This document shows positions 34,857-48,983 of a stretch of 64,000 nucleotides of DNA, one piece after another. The position numbers and the translations under genes were made by a program. The notes below the pieces were generated by a model. That model searched no databases. It was not told the DNA's origin and was given only the letters and a program-made list of their open reading frames with translations. Source of the DNA: Globomyces pollinis-pini (taxonomy: Eukaryota; Chytridiomycota; Chytridiomycetes; Rhizophydiales; Globomycetaceae); NCBI GenBank assembly GCA_025399215.1, contig MU621150.1, positions 1 to 64,000 on the forward strand, read 5' to 3'. The number at the start of each line of letters is the position of its first letter. Position 1 is the first letter of the stretch.

Positions 34857-35500
34857 ATGGCAGCAACTGCAAGTAAATTATACTCTCATCAATAATAAAA
34901 TTAGATCATAAATACGCGGAACTGGACTTGGGTGAAGAATTGATTTCATCTGGAACCGATCAGTGTTATAAACCAAGTGACTTGAAATTCGACCGAATTA
35001 TTGGAGAATTGGAAGATATATTAATGGGTAAATGCTGATGTTAATCTAAATATATCAGATGAAGATTTTCTAGACTATCAGCGAGATTATTTTGGAAAAC
35101 ATGTATAGTTATTCTTTGCTAATTTGAAAGTGTAGCCTATTTGCAAACGATGAAGAAAACAAACTAGAATACATGAACATTTTTGAAGAATACGTAAAAG
35201 ATTCATTTGCTCATCACAAAAATAGACTAATCACGTCGAAGCATATATTGCAAACAAGTTAAAATCTAGAATCGAAGATTTTTCAATGATGGAGTTTATG
35301 CAAATATTGAGGTTTAAAATTAAAATATTTAATGCTTTAGTGAACGAAACCCAGAGGAATTGGAAGGTGATGTTTTCGAATTGTTGGAAAGCTTGGGAGA
35401 TTTTGCAGTATTCAAAGATATCATGCTTTCCTACAAAGATTTAGCACAGGGATCTGATATGGACTTGAGTGGGTTATTATCTGTAGTATCACGACCTTAG
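34857..35500 (+). CDS. ARL2BP: ARL2-binding protein (ARL2BP/BART)
   Basis: Binds the GTP form of ARL2/ARL3 small GTPases. In animals it works at the cilium base and in mitochondria. It was found by joining six short exons over introns of 32, 31, 28, 32 and 29 nt, giving 163 aa, the same length as the human protein. It reads FDRIIGELEDILMDEDFLD, YQRDYFGKH, LFANDEENKLEYMNIFEEY, NHVEAYIANKLKSRIEDFSM, EFMQILSERNPEELEGDVFE, LLESLGDFAVFKDIMLSYKD and ends LSGLLSVVSRP. The core LEDILMDEDF and ENKLEYMNIFEEY are diagnostic. All introns have GT..AG ends. Confidence 0.92.
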
Positions 35501-35535
35501 AAATAAATGTGAACTTCAAACTAGTTAAAAATAAT

Positions 35536-38153
35536 TTATTTGATTCTGCCATTTGCTCCTAACTCTGGGGGTAATAAATTTATCAGGAGTTCCAATTGAT
35601 GTGTCAGCTGTCCATATTGTACAGGCGTTGGGATATATATGCCCAAATTATCACCTCCTTTCAGTGATGACTTGGTACTTGGGAGCTTAAAATTCTGATG
35701 TACTTCTGAAAACAACTGGCTTTTGCTTACATGTGGGGATCCAACTGGTGTTATCCGATCCTGAGGAGCTGGACTCCAGGATCGTGTGTACGGCAATGGC
35801 GTGGTATTTGCCTTCTTGTGTCTAGAAGATCTTAGCGAAACCAGCTCTGGATCTGTTGACTTGATAGAAGCTAAATCTATTCCTTGGTCGTTTTCTATTT
35901 CAGGTGTAGAATTTGAAATGTCGGTGGTAACACTTTCAAAATCCGATAAATTACTCTCGATGTATTCAACAGACTTTGGTCGCTGATTTTCAATATAATT
36001 ATTTGATAAATGCGCATGTCGAATTGTCGTGCCATTTACAACAAAAAATGAAGAATAACGCATCTAAAAATGAAAAACCTTGGTCACTCACCAATTCTTC
36101 TTTGAGTCTCATTAATAAGTCAATACATCCGACCATATCCCCTTTCTTTAAAGATTGCTTGGCCCAGATTTCAATATCTTGAGTGCAAAGAACATCTAGA
36201 TAATGATTTCTCCAATCTCGATAAGTTTCATCCGTTTTTTGTTGTAACCAAGCAGCAAAGTTGGATGAAAGCAGAAATAATTTATAAAATTCATAGACTG
36301 GTCTTTTTGATGCCACTGGAAGCGTAGGCGCTACAGAATTAACTATAGAACGAAATACGTGAACTGTCAATAATTTTCAAAAAATCATCCTGTCTAAATG
36401 GTTTAATTTCTGGCTTTGTTCGTAAACAGTCAAAGTTCATTTGATTTTGATTCCCCATTACTAAGCTATCAAAATACCGATTCACTGGTTGTAAAAATCT
36501 CTGGGTGAGTTCACTAAAATGATATCGCAGCGAATTATTGACTGCATCTATTCCTTTTACTTTAACTCCAACTTCAAAAATAGCTTTTAACAATTTCCTG
36601 TCCTTGGAAAAGAATGGCTTATGTTTAAATTTGCACTTTTCAATTGACATGTCTAGTTCATCTATTTGCATTCCATTCATTCCAATACTACACAGTAAGT
36701 ACACAAATATAATACCTTATATCATCCATGATGCTGTATGATTTCTTTTGTTTTCCAATCTCTAATACATGTGGCCAATGTTCCAATATTTTGGAAAACA
36801 CTCGGTTTGTAACACCAAGAACGACTCCTTGTGGTGGTTGCTATTTTATTAAAACTAAAGCTTACCCTGCCACGATTGGTTAATGAAGTGAAATCTGAAT
36901 CTTGAATAGTAAAGTATGGACGATAATCACCGCCAAAAGGCATCTGTATTTAACATTTGAAAGATTCTTACTGGTTTGATAAGTTCAACAAGTGCCAAAA
37001 CTGCATCACTACAAGCTTTTGGTGTGTCAGACATAACGGCAATAGGTTCACCCAAGACCATCAACTCCCAACAAGTCCAGATACTGTCTAACGACCGATG
37101 AAACATTTGATAAAACTTTCCAGGGTTACATACGATCGGTTTTGTTGATTCAAACGTCGTCTGATCTTGATTGCGTGATTTTAAAGGGTATAATTGGGGA
37201 AAGAGGGAATATGGTGGGAAAGAAAAGTACTGCTTTGTGGAAAAGAATGGTAATTGAAGTGATATAGTTTCAAAGGAGACCTCAGCTGTCAAACTGGATG
37301 GCGGTGGTGGCCTTAACAATTAATCACCAAGATCATACCATTGTGATATTTCAACACATGCAGTTTCAAGTAACGATGATTTGCACAAAATTTCGGTACC
37401 GCTTAGTGAATTGCTTCTATTGGCCACAAATTGATCCATTACTGCAGGTCCTAGCAATGCCAAAAGGTGTGAAAATAGACCTGGCCAAGGGTATGGAGTT
37501 AAGAGTACTAGAGCTTTCTGAAAAAATCCTCTTCTGATTTCAGAATCTTGTTGCTGTCTGAAGAAAACGTGTCCATACTATGTATTAAATCTATAAAATC
37601 CTCTACTGTATAACCATCTGTTTCTATTGGCAAAAATCCAGTGGTTGCAGCATCAAATTGATCTTGTCTGGTAAAATTACATTCCTGGTACTGCTTTAAG
37701 TATAATTTTTGAGTGAATTCTCCATTCCTCATCCCTGCATTTTTTAGATACGTTATGTTACTAAATATAAAAACACTATCTCCAGTTTGATCGTATGAAT
37801 TGGAATCAGGAAATGCAGAAAAGCATCTTTGAAAGAGTTAGTAGAAAGTATATCAATACAGTGTTTTTTGTTCAGCATCAGAAAATGGTACTGGTGGATA
37901 TGTATACTCCAATGCTAATAATAAATAGGTTGTATTAAATACCATGACCTAACTCTAAGTCAAAGTTAACAACGCTGAAGCAAAGCATCCATTGCCAAAG
38001 ATTTCCCAAATCTAGTTCCTGCAAATTATGATCTGCATTCCCATTTGGAGTCAAGATATCCAGTAATTCGGCAGATATTGCTGACCTCCCAGGAGATTTC
38101 AAATTCGCTTGAGACAAATTATCCTTGTTCGTGTCTATGGACGGATGTTCCAT
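35536..38153 (-). CDS. DENND6: DENND6 (FAM116)-type DENN-domain protein
   Basis: DENN proteins are guanine exchange factors for Rab GTPases; DENND6 works in endosomal recycling in animals. Landmarks in order: LWQWMLCFSVVNFDLELG, QYQECNFTRQDQFDAATTGF, ALVLLTPYPWPGLFSHLLAL, LPFFSTKQYFSFPPYSLFPQ, IWTCWELMVLGEPIAVMSDT, PKACSDAVLALVELIKP, MPFGGDYRPYFTIQDSDF, GVTNRVFSKILEHWPHVLEI, KHKPFFSKDRKLLKAI, and LRYHFSELTQRFLQPVNRYF. The C-terminal extension is Ser-rich, with IYIPTPVQYGQLTHQLELLI at the end. Many tiny introns occur, for example 28 nt between LKEEL and MRYSSFF. The start at 38153 is the only ATG before FDLELG in frame. Confidence 0.88.
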
Positions 38154-38290
38154 GACAGAAAAAAACCCACCTCAATGACTGGAAAACCCACAAAATCTTA
38201 CTATCGATGAATGATTAAGAGTTGTACTTTTCTATGACTTCAATTGTTTTACTGATCAAATTTTGTTTTCCTTTTACTCGGTAACTGTAT

Positions 38291-39255
38291 ATGGAAGGAT
38301 CATTCACTCACAAATATGCTAATTTGAATGGTCATCGATATCATTATATTGACCAAGGAAAGGGGCCGGTTGTTTTGTATCGATTATAAAGTACTAAACA
38401 CTAGAATGATTCATGGTTGGCCAGATTTTTGGTTTGGTTTTCATAATCAAATATCTTACTTACAATCAATTGGTTATAGAGCAATTGTACCGGATCAGCT
38501 AGGATATAATGAAACTGATGCTCCTGATGAGTTACAACACTACACTTTTAAATCAGTAGCAAAGGACATGATCACGCTTATGGATTTGATTGGGTGCACC
38601 AAATTCTATTTGATTGGTCATGATTGGGGTGGAATGGTCGCTTGGAGATTAAGTCAGTATTATCCAGATCGAGTGATATCTCTCTTGAGTTTCTGCACCG
38701 CATTTCTTCCAACTCATCCAAAGTATATTTCTACCGAGACCATTGCCAAAATGTATCCAAATTTAAAATATCAACTCTTTCTGCAAGATTTAAAAACTGG
38801 TCCATACTTGGATAGTCAAGTTGATGTTTTTTTCGACTCGATGTTTTCGTCAAAATCTCAACCTTTGTCCAGTGAATTGCCTTTAAAGGTAAGATTGAAA
38901 CAAAATTGATATAATTCTGTAGGTAGCACCATTAGATATCGCAGTGGACACTAGTTTTCATAAGAAAGCGTTTAAGAAACGTAAATTTCACAGTTCCCTC
39001 AACTGGTATCGAACGCGATTATTGAATCATAATCAGGAAGTTGAAAGTAACATTGGCAAAGTTAAATGCCCATGCGTTCTTGTAGCAGCCAAACGAGACA
39101 TATACTTAACACTTAAAATGGCCCATCGAATGAAAGAACATGTTCCTCAATGTCGAATTGAAGAGATTGATGCGACCCATTGGGTTCTTGTTGAAAAGCC
39201 AGATGAAAGTAACGGTATTATTAGATCATGGCTCGCCTCTCAAGCTAAATTGTAA
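38291..39255 (+). CDS. Alpha/beta hydrolase, epoxide hydrolase-like
   Basis: Three exons with introns of 28 nt (after GKGPVVL) and 33 nt (after LSSELPLK). Motifs: oxyanion HGWPDFWFGF, PDQLGYNETDAP, nucleophile Asp in LIGHDWGGMVAWRL, and catalytic His in IDATHWVLVEKPDE. The acid residue is probably in VAAKRDIYL. The HGWP, GHDWGG and Asp nucleophile set is typical of soluble epoxide hydrolases and related haloalkane dehalogenase-fold enzymes. The two lid tyrosines were not confirmed. It probably acts on small epoxides or lipids; substrate unknown. It is cytosolic, with no signal peptide. Confidence 0.88.
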
Positions 39256-39313
39256 ATTTTTGTCTTTGGTTTCAAAAATTGGTTTCACAGAATAAAAACT
39301 TTTTTGTTATTGA

Positions 39314-42221
<2,908 letters not shown>

Positions 42222-42318
42222 ACCAACCATTAATGTTAATAAAGTTCAGATAGTTTAGATTCATTCAATATCTGATATGTTACTTAAGATTTGTAATGTT
42301 TCGCACTTTTATTGATTC

Positions 42319-43940
42319 CTAAATGGATAAATCTTCTACAGGAATCTGTGGTTGGCATGGTCTGAGGTCAGACTTTTTTGGAATGGTTGGATCCATAAAT
42401 GATTTTATAGTTTCCTCCGTGATAGTTTTACGTCTCTAAATGTTAATGAGGAAATAATTTTACAGCTTGGACTTCAGCGAGTAATTCTTGAATGACAGCA
42501 ATACAACGAGCTTTGACGGCAGAGGTTTGCATAGTACCGGCAGTGTAGGCTGCTCTAATCTCTTCCAATTCCACATCATCGTCCAAGAAGAAAGTCAAAT
42601 ATTGGAAGGCAACATCAACCTCACAATTTCCACCTTTTATTTAATAATATTGTATTTACCATGTAAACGGTGTAATTCTGCAGTATCACCACCACCAGAA
42701 AATGCATGTCGATTAATCTTGTTTTTGATTTGTGCAGGAGTATCACTAATGAAAATAGCAGAGGAAGCAATCGAAGCAGACATTTTGGTTCCCGGACCCT
42801 ATAACATGTTTAAAAGACATCGAATCATGATATAAAAAAGTATAGCAGAGAATACTAATTAAAAACACGATTGAATAATAGTATCCAAGGAAAAGGTCAA
42901 GGTTAAGCTTACTTGTAATGCAGGGAAGAATTTGGAATGAATCAAGGCAGGTTTTGGATACTTTAATTTTTGAGCAACATCTCTGGTCAATCTGAAATAA
43001 GGATCTTGATCGATTGCACAAGGCTACTAATTTAATATTGATAAAAGTATACAATCAAACAAGGCACATCACCTTTGGGCCCGAATATTTGTGGAAATGA
43101 GTTGGAAAAACTTGGTGCAGCTTGAACAGACACGAAATGATATTTTCCTAATATAATGAGCATTATTCATAAAAGGGTCAGGATGAGTATTTAGCAGGGG
43201 TAGAAATATTAGACTCTTACCGACGTTATCACTTTCATTGAAGCCAAATGTAGCTTTTGATTGATTGTGGGTAATAGTGCGGGCAATTTTGACAATATTT
43301 TGGTAAAACGCTGGGCTGAGGGATAAGTATTAAAAATCAATACTTCATATATTCCAAATTTGAAAAGATAAAGGTACGTTCAGGATCAAAACCAAAACTC
43401 ATGATATCTTGGGCATTCAGCTTTGCAAATCTTCTTGAGTCCTCCATCTTTAAATTAGAATTGAAAATAAACTAAAGAAATGTGAATCATAATGTGTGAT
43501 GTACTTTTTCATCATCGGTTAATTGAATGACTAATGGTGCTTGGAAAACATCCTGTAACCATTTGCAGAAGATGAATGGTACCATATGTCCCACATGCAT
43601 ACTATCACTACTTGGCCCTCTACCTGAGAAAGAATTGAGTGTGATTCAGTATAATACCAGTGTATAAAAAGAATGGCTTTCCTTTTTCATATAAATCTAA
43701 AATTCGACCCAATTCTCTGTGAGAGTAAAACAATCCTCTTCTTAGGAACGGATGTGGAGTGTATCCAGTAAGTTTTGTGAAGCGGGATAGTAATTGTTCA
43801 TCAATGAGTCTAGTACCGAATTGAATGACCAATTTTTCGTAATCAATCTCCTGAATTTTACCATCTACCACTTCACCTTGAACTTGCCAAGGATTTACGG
43901 TTTGTTCTTGATGTTTTTGATTATCTGTATTATCTCCCAT
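42319..43940 (-). CDS. WRS1: Cytoplasmic tryptophanyl-tRNA synthetase
   Basis: Class I synthetase charging tRNA-Trp. The start at 43940 ([19 protein letters not shown]) is the first ATG. The N-terminal region has [15 protein letters not shown] and [19 protein letters not shown]. The HIGH-like motif is [20 protein letters not shown]. Further on: [42 protein letters not shown], the KMSKS-like [14 protein letters not shown], and [18 protein letters not shown]. The C-terminus reads [21 protein letters not shown]. It is split by about seven introns, several longer (40-60 nt) than elsewhere in the window. It is divergent from pantothenate synthetase with 48 bp between starts. Confidence 0.94.
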
Positions 43941-43988
43941 TAGTTTGAACAAAAAAGAGAAAGAGTTTTAAATAGTAAAAATCCGACC

Positions 43989-45046
43989 ATGAGTCATCTT
44001 TGCAATATGATTTCAACCACTGTCAGAAGATTGATTCACAGCAACAAAGGAGCGTATAGGACCTACTCTTCCCAGTCCCCTGTTGTAGTTCATACCATCG
44101 CTGAATACAAGCAACTAAGAAATGACTGGTATCGAAAGGGATTATCTGTTGGTTTTGTCCCTACAATGGTATCTATTCTCACTAATTTAAAAGGGTGCTT
44201 TGCATGAAGGCCATGCTTCCTTAGGTTCTTTCATTATATTAACTCTTTAGCCGAATTAGCAAAATTAAATTGTGATGTAGTGGTAGCTTCTATTTTTGTT
44301 AATCCTGCTCAATTCGCTCCTACTGAAGATTTGGATAAATATCCTAGAACTTTGGATACTGATGTGGCCTTGTTGGGATCAAAGAAAACAAATGTCGTTT
44401 TTGTTCCTTCAGTGTCAGAAATGTATCCTGCTGGAATCCCTTTACACGTTGATAAACAAGTAGGTTCTTTTGTTACTGTCTTGGGGAAATCCCATCAGAT
44501 GGAAGGGAGTATTCGCCCTCATTTCTTTAGAGGTGTCGCTACAGTGGTAACAAAGCTCTTCAACATCATAGAACCTACTCATGCTTTCTTTGGTCAGAAA
44601 GATGTCCAGCAATGCTCAGTAATTAGAACTATGGTCAGAGATCTACACTTTCCAATTCAGATTGTTGTTGGGGATACAATTCGTGAATCTGACGGATTAG
44701 CAAAGAGTTCTCGTAATCGATATTTGTCTCCAAAAGAAAGGTATAGTTTATAATATTCAATGCTAGAGCAATTGCCCCTGCACTATATGCTGGTATGAAA
44801 GCATCTGTTCAAGCATATCAAGCTGGAGTACGCGATCGTAAACTGTTAATACAGGCTGCCGAATTGATCATTGCCGAGAAATCCGGTGGTTTGAAGCCTG
44901 AATATCTTTCAATAGCTGAACCTTTTTCATTAAATGAAGTTGATGTTGTGGATGATAAAGGTGCTATTTTATCTGGGGCATTAAGAATTGGCACTACAAG
45001 AATTATTGACAACGTACTCTTGGGTATGGATGGAAAACAGTTGTAA
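43989..45046 (+). CDS. PAN6: Pantoate-beta-alanine ligase (pantothenate synthetase)
   Basis: ATP-dependent condensation of pantoate and beta-alanine, the last step of pantothenate (vitamin B5) synthesis. Three introns of 25-27 nt. Motifs: VGFVPTMGALHEGHASL (the HEGH class I nucleotide site), VVASIFVNPAQFAPTEDLDK, GVATVVTKLFNIIEPTHAFF, GQKDVQQCSVIRTMVRDL and SSRNRYLSPKER. The N-terminus MSHLCNMISTTVRRLIHSNK is basic and hydroxylated without acidic residues, so a mitochondrial targeting peptide is likely. Having the enzyme means the organism can make the vitamin from pantoate, unlike many obligate parasites. Confidence 0.94.
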
Positions 45047-45309
45047 TGAATTTGGTTACAGTTATACAGATTTCAAGGATTCAACAGCATATATTTTACA
45101 AATATAAGTGAGATCTAAGAATCATTTTCTTTTTTGGTGTAAAGAATTAAACTGCTACGTAATGCTTAGTATAAATCTTGCAGTAGGATAGCTTACTATT
45201 AGTAATGCTTTTTGAAGCATTAACTACGTACTTTGCTTGTATTGTTTTGAATGTGTATCTGACACTCACTTTTTTTTCTTTTTTTTTTAATCCATCAATT
45301 GAGTTTAAA

Positions 45310-46267
45310 ATGAATGTGGAATCAGATATAGAATCTAATGGCTCATATGAAGAAGAGAGAGAGAAATCGGAACTCATGCAACGATTGAAGAAATCAAAAT
45401 CAATCGACACTAGATTTCAATTAACATCGGATGATGATGAATCTGATGATAGTAATGATGATATAAAAGACCAGGAAGAGGAACTTAATAATGAATCAAA
45501 TGATGATGATGATGATGGTGATGAATTGGAGAACGCAGATATAGAACAAATGTTACAAGAGAACTTAAATTCGTTAAAACCAAACTCCTTAACAGAGAAA
45601 AATCTAAAGAAGTTTAATGAAAAGATTGAAAAGACAGGAGTTTGTTATCTTTCTAGAATTCCTCCATTTATGCAGCCTTCAAAATTACGATCAATTCTAA
45701 CGAAATATGGAACAATTGGTAGAATATATTTAAATCCTGAAGATTCAAAGATTACTGCCAGAAGAAAAAAGTACAAGCACAATAAAAAAATCAACTTTGT
45801 CGAAGGTTGGATTGAATTTGAAGATAAGAAAATTGCAAGACAGGTTGCAACATTGCTAAACAATACAGTAAACCATTTGGGATATATTTAATTTATAGAA
45901 TATTGGAGGTAAAAAGCGAGATTATTATTATGATGATATTTGGAATATCAAGTATTTGCCAAAATTCAAATGGAATAATTTAACGGAACAACTGGCGTAC
46001 GAAATGAAAGTGAAAGAACAACGTTTGAGGGCTGAAATGTCACAAGCGAAACGCGAAAATAGCATGTATCTCAAAAATGTGCAAAAGGCTAAAGCTATTG
46101 ATGCTATGGAAACCAAAAAGAGAAAGAAATTCGAGTCTGGTGAATCTACAGAAGCTCCTACACAATCTATTCGTCGAAAATTCAGACAAAGAAAAGTCCA
46201 AGAACAATCAAGCAACCCTCCATCAGACAAGAAATCATCACTCAAATCGAAAATCTTTACGAACTAA
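45310..46267 (+). CDS. ESF2: Esf2/ABT1-type ribosome biogenesis RRM protein
   Basis: A nucleolar protein of the small-subunit processome, needed for early pre-rRNA cleavage and Dbp8 activity. One 31-nt intron after LLNNT joins to NIGGKKRDYYYDDIWNIKYL. The acidic N-terminus (SDDDESDDSNDDIKDQEEEL) is followed by GVCYLSRIPPFMQPSKLRSI, GTIGRIYLNPED, the RRM core FVEGWIEFEDKKIARQVA, KFKWNNLTEQLAYEMKVKEQ and a basic C-terminus. The start at 45310 is chosen because it gives the usual acidic leader; the frame is open upstream but without a better ATG. Confidence 0.92.
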
Positions 46268-46311
46268 CCGAAATAATAATAAAATAGTCATTAAAAAGTC
46301 CATTAAAATAG

Positions 46312-46621
46312 CTAATTGTGTCTATTTGCATTAGAATTTACTGGTAAGTTTGTGGTTGAATTCAAGTTGATAAGTGATTCAGACCACTTCTCAGCATCAT
46401 TGCTTTCTAACATCAATCGTAATCTTTACTTACCAATCTCTTGATCCACATCATTATCCAAAAACGATGGTTTTTCATCAGTTTGAATATCTAAAAATAG
46501 AATGAACAATCTATTGAATATCACCATCGAAAGGTAACTTTTCATTGGCCCATTTCGCATCCACAATTTCCAACAGTCGAGGATCACCATGAAAAGCTAG
46601 AGAATAACGAGAATCCGACAT
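46312..46621 (-). CDS. APC13: Anaphase-promoting complex subunit 13 (Apc13/Swm1)
   Basis: A small APC/C subunit that stabilises the TPR arm. Found by joining three exons over introns of 34 and 27 nt, giving 82 aa (human 74). It reads DPRLLEIVDAKWANEKLPFD, DIQTDEKPSFLDNDVDQEIE, SNDAEKWSESLIN. The pattern D.R...IVD..W....LP.DDI, then a later E.W, is the Apc13 signature. The C-terminal tail is Asn/Ser/Thr-rich. Sites are GT..AG and phases agree. The start codon is only 16 bp from that of the divergent EME1 gene. Confidence 0.82.
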
Positions 46622-46637
46622 CAAAAAAAGTTTGAAA
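46622..46637. promoter_or_regulatory. 16-bp gap between divergent start codons (APC13 and EME1)
   Basis: Only 16 bp (19 if the second Met of EME1 is used) separate the two ATGs. Transcription start sites for at least one gene must lie within the other's coding region, or leaders are nearly absent. Confidence 0.55.
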
Positions 46638-48890
46638 ATGATGGGTAAAGAACGATCTTCGAATGTCATTGATTTGGATAAAGAAGTTACGTTAACCTCG
46701 AATTCAACTGCTTTTTGTAATCAGATTATTACCATTGATTCTGACGATGATGATGATATACCAACAACAAAGAAATCAGTATACCCAAAGAACCGTACGA
46801 ATTTTGATTTATCAGCTTCGGATGATTTGGATTTCTTAGTTGATTATAAAGCAAGTTCAGAAATCATACGGAAACAATCCAGTCACCTTTCAAACGATTT
46901 CGTATTCTCGGACGAATTGGATTGTTTTTCAATCAACAATACAGATGAACTAAAGAAATTTAGTAGCATAAATCATTCAGTCAAATATCATCCAAAGATG
47001 GATTGTTTTTCAGATGAAGTTGACTTGACTGTTCACCAGAATAATCAAAGTCAATCTATTTCTATATCAAATAGCTACCACCTCAGGCAAGATGTTGCGT
47101 ATCAGTCCAATAGTTTTTGCACTATCAGTACAAAGTTGAACAAAGTTGTGGACACTTCGAAAAGTAAACCAAAAAACTCAACTTTTGATGATCCTATTTC
47201 AAGCTTTGGTGATTATGATTATCATTCAAAATTATTGAAGGATAATTCAATAGTTGCAAAGAAATTGTCCTTGGCTGAAAAAAACCAGAAAGAAATCATT
47301 AACATAGATACTGATAATGAAGATACAGAAAATGTAAAAGTGGTGATTTAATTATGTAATCTAACTGATGCTTAGTCGTACGTTGAACCGAAAATTATAA
47401 ACGACTTCAATTTTTCACCACCAGTAATTTCCTTAGTTTAATCTATGTCTAGTCAGATTTGAATGTTGAGCAAAGCCAAAAACGAAAGCGAAAGCGAGAT
47501 AGGAATGCAGCGCGAGTATAATGTTTTTTTGCTCACCATACATAGTCTCTGGTTCAATTGATAGATTTTAGTTCAGAAAGTGATAGGTTGATATCTAATT
47601 ACGATTCAACTAATTCAAATACAATGAAAGAATCCATTACTCATAAAAAAGATATCAACAAACCACATAGCAAACAGAGTGACATCAATAAGATTCTAGA
47701 GCAAAGTGAAAAGAAGAAAGAGAAGGAACAGGAAAGAATCAGGAAAAAGCAAGAAAAAGAAGTTCAAAACCAGCAAAAACAAGCTCTCAAAGAAGCGCAA
47801 AAATTACAAAAACTATTACAGAAGGTAAGGTTTTTCCGCTTGACTATAATTTTATAGCAATCACAAGAGCAACAAAAACTTCAAGAAAGTTCAATAAAAT
47901 CCGCTAATACATTGCGTCAAAAACTAGATTGCACCAAAGACATGATTTTAAACTTTTGTAATGAATGGAAAAAGAATCCGCTAATTGAATCAATTCAAAC
48001 AAGCCTAAACTCCAGTGGATGTCAAATAGAATTCAAGCCACAGAAATTGAAATACTCAGTGACTTTTAATAGAAAGAACAATCGTATTTTTGACTTTCAA
48101 ACTCGTTATTGGAAACCTTGTGAAGTTGCTATTGAAATGGAACCTTACCTGATGGTTTATCTCAACACCGAAAGATTTGTTGAACTGATGAAATCCAACT
48201 CTGGTTTGATTGGTTTCTACAAAAATTGTCTATCGCTGTACCCGAATTTCACCATTATATTACTTGTACAAGGGCTAGAAGACTATCACAAGAAATCTTA
48301 TTCACATCAACGTAAAATCGATACTCAAAAGTTAAAGGCCAATTATTTTCATGATCAAGTTACTCAAACATCAAGAAACAAGGCCAGTGAGATAGAGTAC
48401 ATGAGTAAGTCTGACATTGAAACAAAACTGGTAGAGCTACAACTTTATTCTAAAGGGAGATGCAAAATACACCACTGTAACGAAACGGAAGTTGCAATGT
48501 GGATGGTTTCTTTTACTCAACAAATTGCTCTTGTTCCAGAATCATTGTAATTATTTATTTTAATTTCCTAGTTCTCGAAGTGCGGAACAAATGGGTTTGA
48601 AGTTTGCCGATAATATAAAGTCTGGTGCTACAGCGATTGATACTTGGGAAAAAATGTTGACACAAATTAGTCGAATCAGTCCTAGTTATGCTAATGCAAT
48701 TGTGAATTCTTATCCCAATGTTCAATCTTTAATGACAGCTATTAAAGCCGTAGGAATTGCTAATGCATATAAATTATTAGTTGGTTTATCAGTACATGTT
48801 GAAAAAGAAAGATGTATTGGAGAAATTACAGCTAAACGAATTGTCCAAATTTTAACTGCCAGCGATCCAGATGCCATGGTCATTGATTGA
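46638..48890 (+). CDS. EME1: EME1/Mms4-type crossover junction endonuclease subunit
   Basis: The non-catalytic partner of Mus81 in cutting branched recombination and fork structures. The N-terminal half is disordered and acidic, with SIM-like IITIDSDDDDD and EIINIDTDNEDTE. A long basic coiled coil follows (KKKEKEQERIRKKQEKEVQN). The nuclease-like domain reads CEVAIEMEPYLMVYLNTERF, PNFTIILLVQGLEDYHKK, and CNETEVAMWMVSFTQQIALV. The C-terminal helix-hairpin-helix region has SRISPSYANAIVNSYPNVQS. The catalytic ERKxxxD motif of Mus81 is absent, which fits EME1. At least four introns of 27-43 nt. Confidence 0.88.
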
Positions 48891-48983
48891 TCTTCTTATT
48901 TCTATTTAAGCGATATTTCCATATACCAAATAAAATTAAACAGCTATTTTGTAAAAAGTATTCGTTTCCAGATGTGAAGTAAT

